Shown: positions 30,376 to 32,406 of the stretch, in pieces | How the letters are laid out: each line of letters starts with the position of its first letter | Position numbering within the stretch: the stretch's first letter is position 1 | NCBI GenBank assembly: GCA_016872715.1 | Contig: VGZD01000039.1 | Location: 1 to 32,406 of the forward strand | DNA length: 32,406 bases | Direction of reading: 5' to 3' | Source of the DNA: Planctomycetota bacterium | GTDB taxonomy: Bacteria > Planctomycetota > UBA1135 > GCA-002686595 | Program-made: the position numbers and the translations under genes | Notes under the pieces: generated by a model | Database searches by the model: none | The model's input: the letters and a program-made list of their open reading frames with translations, nothing else | Told to the model about the DNA's origin: nothing

Positions 30376-31233
30376 TCAGGCGACGCGCGGCTCGTCGCGG
30401 CGGTTGCGCAGGACGACGAGCAACGCGACCGCGCCGGTGAGGGCGACGAGCGAGATCAACTGGGAGGTCGACAGCCGTCCGTCGAACCACACGCCGCGAA
30501 TCGCGTCGCCGCGCAAGTTCTCGATCCCAAAGCGCAACACCGCGTAGAGCGCGATGCCGACCAGCGCGACTTGGCCTTCGAAGCGCCGCCGCTTCAGCAT
30601 CCACAGGCACGCGAGCGCGACGATCAGGGCCTTGATCGACATCATCGGCTGCGTGGCCCACAGGAGCTTCCCGGCATTCTCCGCGCCGAACAGGCTGTGC
30701 TCGGGCAACGGATCGGGCACGCGCAGCGTCAGCGGAAACGGCAGGTGCTGCCAGCGCTCGGGCACGCTCGAGCCGTAGTCGTCGCCGACGAGCAGGCAGC
30801 CGACGCGACCGACGGCCTGCCCGAAGAAACCGGCGACGAAGCCGCAGTCGGTGGCGTGCAACACGCGCAGTTGATGGCGCTTGGCGCACCACATGCCGCC
30901 GACCATCGCTCCGGCGAAGCCGCCGTACATCACCAGACCGCCTTCCCAGACCGCGAGGATCGACAGTGGGTTGGAGAGGTACTCCTCGCCGGTGGGGGAA
31001 CCGCGCGCGACTTCGACGATCACGTACAGCAGCCGCGCGCCGGCGACGACGCCGATCAGGATCCACATCGGGATCGCGCCGTAGCGTTCGAGGTCGCGCG
31101 CGCGGTCCGTCGACCCGCGCGTGACCAGACGCAGGAATAGGTGCGAGCCGAGCAGAAAGCCCAGCGCGAGCATCACGCCGAAGGAACGAACCGGGAAGTT
31201 GAGCCAGGGCAACTCGAATAGGATCGGGTGCAT
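30376..31233 (-). CDS. lgt: Prolipoprotein diacylglyceryl transferase
   Basis: The predicted protein has 285 residues and several membrane helices. It transfers diacylglycerol from phosphatidylglycerol to the lipobox Cys of prolipoproteins. The signature GQAVGRVGCLLVGDDYG (Arg143 in the GRxGC core, about 138-154) and the late RFGIENLRGD are conserved. WEGGLVMYGGFAGAM is the segment around the catalytic residue, with Tyr where E. coli has His; Tyr is common in other phyla. It follows the upstream membrane-protein gene after 46 bp and leads into the RNase HII-like gene. Both predicted lipoproteins in the window would be its substrates. The start ATG gives the normal short N-terminus. Confidence 0.95.
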   Translation of the reverse strand: MHPILFELPWLNFPVRSFGVMLALGFLLGSHLFLRLVTRGSTDRARDLERYGAIPMWILIGVVAGARLLYVIVEVARGSPTGEEYLSNPLSILAVWEGGLVMYGGFAGAMVGGMWCAKRHQLRVLHATDCGFVAGFFGQAVGRVGCLLVGDDYGSSVPERWQHLPFPLTLRVPDPLPEHSLFGAENAGKLLWATQPMMSIKALIVALACLWMLKRRRFEGQVALVGIALYAVLRFGIENLRGDAIRGVWFDGRLSTSQLISLVALTGAVALLVVLRNRRDEPRVA

Positions 31234-31279
31234 CGCGGCGGCGGATTCTACGGATCGCGGCGGGACGGCGTCAGCGAAT

Positions 31280-32406
31280 CTAGCGCGCGAGCTCCGCGCG
31301 CCGCAGGGCGCGCCCGCGCTCGAGCGCGGCGGCATCGAGGCCCGCGAGCACCTGCTCGGGCGGCGTTTCGAGCTGCGCGGGCCGCAGACCGTCCTCGAGT
31401 CCGGCGCCCAGCCCCTCGCAGAAGGGTGCGCTCGCGCGCGCGAGCATCGCGGGCGCGAACTCCACGATCGCGCGCTCTTCGACCTTCACGCCGCGGCGCA
31501 GCGTCCGTCCGAGCACGGCTCCGACGCCGCGCACGAAGTGCGGCACGATCTCGGGACGCGCTTGGAGCTCGCGCGCGAGCGCCTCGAGCTCCGTCAGGCG
31601 CTTGGGTAGGTCCCACGCCATCGCGACTTCCCAGTCGGTGGCCAGACCTTCGAGCGCGTGTCCCGCGAGTGGGTCGCCCGCTGCGAGCCGCGCGGCCGCG
31701 ATGTCGACGAAGCGCGTGTCGAGACGGCTCTGCATGCGCGCGAGATTGCGGAACGCGACGCCGATGCCGCGGGCGACGTCCGGACGGCGCTCGGGCGGGA
31801 ACTCGTCGAGCAGGCTCCACAGGTCGAGCTCGCCGCCGCGGCTCTTGAGCACGCGCTGCATGGCGCGCACGCGCCCCATGCCGACGTACAGCGCGGAGCG
31901 CACGAGCGGCGGATAACGCTCGGCCATCCCGCAGGCTTGGGCGACGCTGTAGCCGTTGCGCGGCGTGAGCAGTTGGTTGGCGGTCTGCTTGACGTTGAAG
32001 CCGTCGTAGTGCGCGCCCAGATGCGGGTGCGAGAAAGTCCAGTCGACGAGCGCGCCGTTGAACACACCCGCCGCGAGCGCGGGTGCCGCGATCAGCCATG
32101 CGCGGCGACCCTGCGCGAAGCGCGCCGCGCCGAGCGCGATCACGAAGGTCGCGTAGAACAGGTGCGTGTTGAAGTAGCGATAGCCCTCGGCTTCCATGGG
32201 CGGATCCTTGGGCGCGATTTCGAGCCCGCTGGTCGCGAATGCGACCGCGGTCAGCGGCAGGTAGGCGCACAGGAACGTCGAGAGCGCATCGTCGACGCGC
32301 GTCGCGCCCGTTTCGGGGCGGCCGAGGGCTCCGCGCAGCGCCGCGCGCAGCCCGCGCCACGCCGCGGGGACGAGCAGCAGGTAGCCGGCGACGAACGCGC
32401 CGAGGA
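31280..32406 (-). CDS. Multi-pass membrane protein of unknown function (5-prime end outside window)
   Basis: The visible part is 375 codons and is open to the right edge, so the start lies beyond it. From the edge inward there are hydrophobic segments (LGAFVAGYLLLVPAAW, STFLCAYLPLTAVAFA, FYATFVIALGAARFA, AWLIAAPALAAGVFNGAL). The C-terminal 230 residues are soluble and helical, rich in Ala, Arg and Leu, ending LRRAELAR. An ATG at 32197 exists but sits in the middle of a membrane-rich region and is not the likely start. I do not recognise a family. It precedes lgt by 46 bp on the same strand, so a shared operon is possible. Confidence 0.7.
   Translation of the reverse strand, partial: LGAFVAGYLLLVPAAWRGLRAALRGALGRPETGATRVDDALSTFLCAYLPLTAVAFATSGLEIAPKDPPMEAEGYRYFNTHLFYATFVIALGAARFAQGRRAWLIAAPALAAGVFNGALVDWTFSHPHLGAHYDGFNVKQTANQLLTPRNGYSVAQACGMAERYPPLVRSALYVGMGRVRAMQRVLKSRGGELDLWSLLDEFPPERRPDVARGIGVAFRNLARMQSRLDTRFVDIAAARLAAGDPLAGHALEGLATDWEVAMAWDLPKRLTELEALARELQARPEIVPHFVRGVGAVLGRTLRRGVKVEERAIVEFAPAMLARASAPFCEGLGAGLEDGLRPAQLETPPEQVLAGLDAAALERGRALRRAELAR

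Noticed and set aside
30376-31233. Tyr in place of the catalytic-site His in Lgt as an anomaly
   Set aside because: Tyr at this position is common in Lgt of many phyla, and the GRxGC signature is intact.

Overview
This window is high-GC, gene-dense bacterial chromosome with about 24 protein genes, many of them ending or starting within a few bases of the next. The best guess for the host is a planctomycete or near relative. That guess rests on the combination of a futalosine menaquinone pathway, a HEAT-repeat protein with a Trp-rich tail motif, prepilin-like proteins carrying calcium-binding loops, an M64 peptidase lipoprotein and a bacterial DNA topoisomerase VI. It is an inference; no rRNA or other decisive phylogenetic marker is present, and I see no tRNA, rRNA or CRISPR array.

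Layout. The left edge holds the start of an IS66-like transposase (minus). A plus-strand run follows: M64 peptidase lipoprotein, fructose-1,6-bisphosphatase, a secreted hydrolase-like/NTF2-like protein and an HU-family protein with a strong downstream hairpin. Next is a minus-strand operon for topoisomerase VI (B, then A, then a small membrane protein), divergent from a large TPR-like protein. A zinc-ribbon gene and mqnA (minus) face that TPR gene. A plus pair of RNA-modification enzymes (RlmI-like methyltransferase and RluA-like pseudouridine synthase) meets, stop to stop, a long minus-strand block: mqnC, mqnE, an HRDC protein, an unknown membrane-anchored protein and a Ddl-like ATP-grasp protein. 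Glycyl-tRNA synthetase and a tightly packed four-gene pilin-like operon run on the plus strand from 19.6 to 25.3 kb. The right end is again minus-strand: a double beta-propeller lipoprotein, a UDP-galactopyranose-mutase-like flavoprotein, an RNase HII-like protein, lgt, and a multi-pass membrane protein that runs off the window.

How the genes work together. MqnA, MqnC and MqnE are three steps of menaquinone synthesis from chorismate; mqnB and mqnD are not here. Lgt would lipidate the two lipoproteins encoded nearby (the M64 peptidase and the propeller protein). The four pilin-region genes overlap or almost touch and probably make one surface or secretion assembly. Several junctions use GTGA or ATGA overlaps, suggesting translational coupling.

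The most unusual signals are the complete topoisomerase VI operon with an attached small membrane protein; an RNase HII relative whose GRG substrate-sensing motif reads GLG; short, mutually unrelated tandem repeats (units of 13 to 21 bp) in several intergenic gaps, one of which places TAG stops in all six frames; a propeller protein with 14 countable blades; and an orphan HRDC protein of a kind I associate with reverse-transcriptase cassettes. I did not find a clear new multi-gene defence or mobile system.
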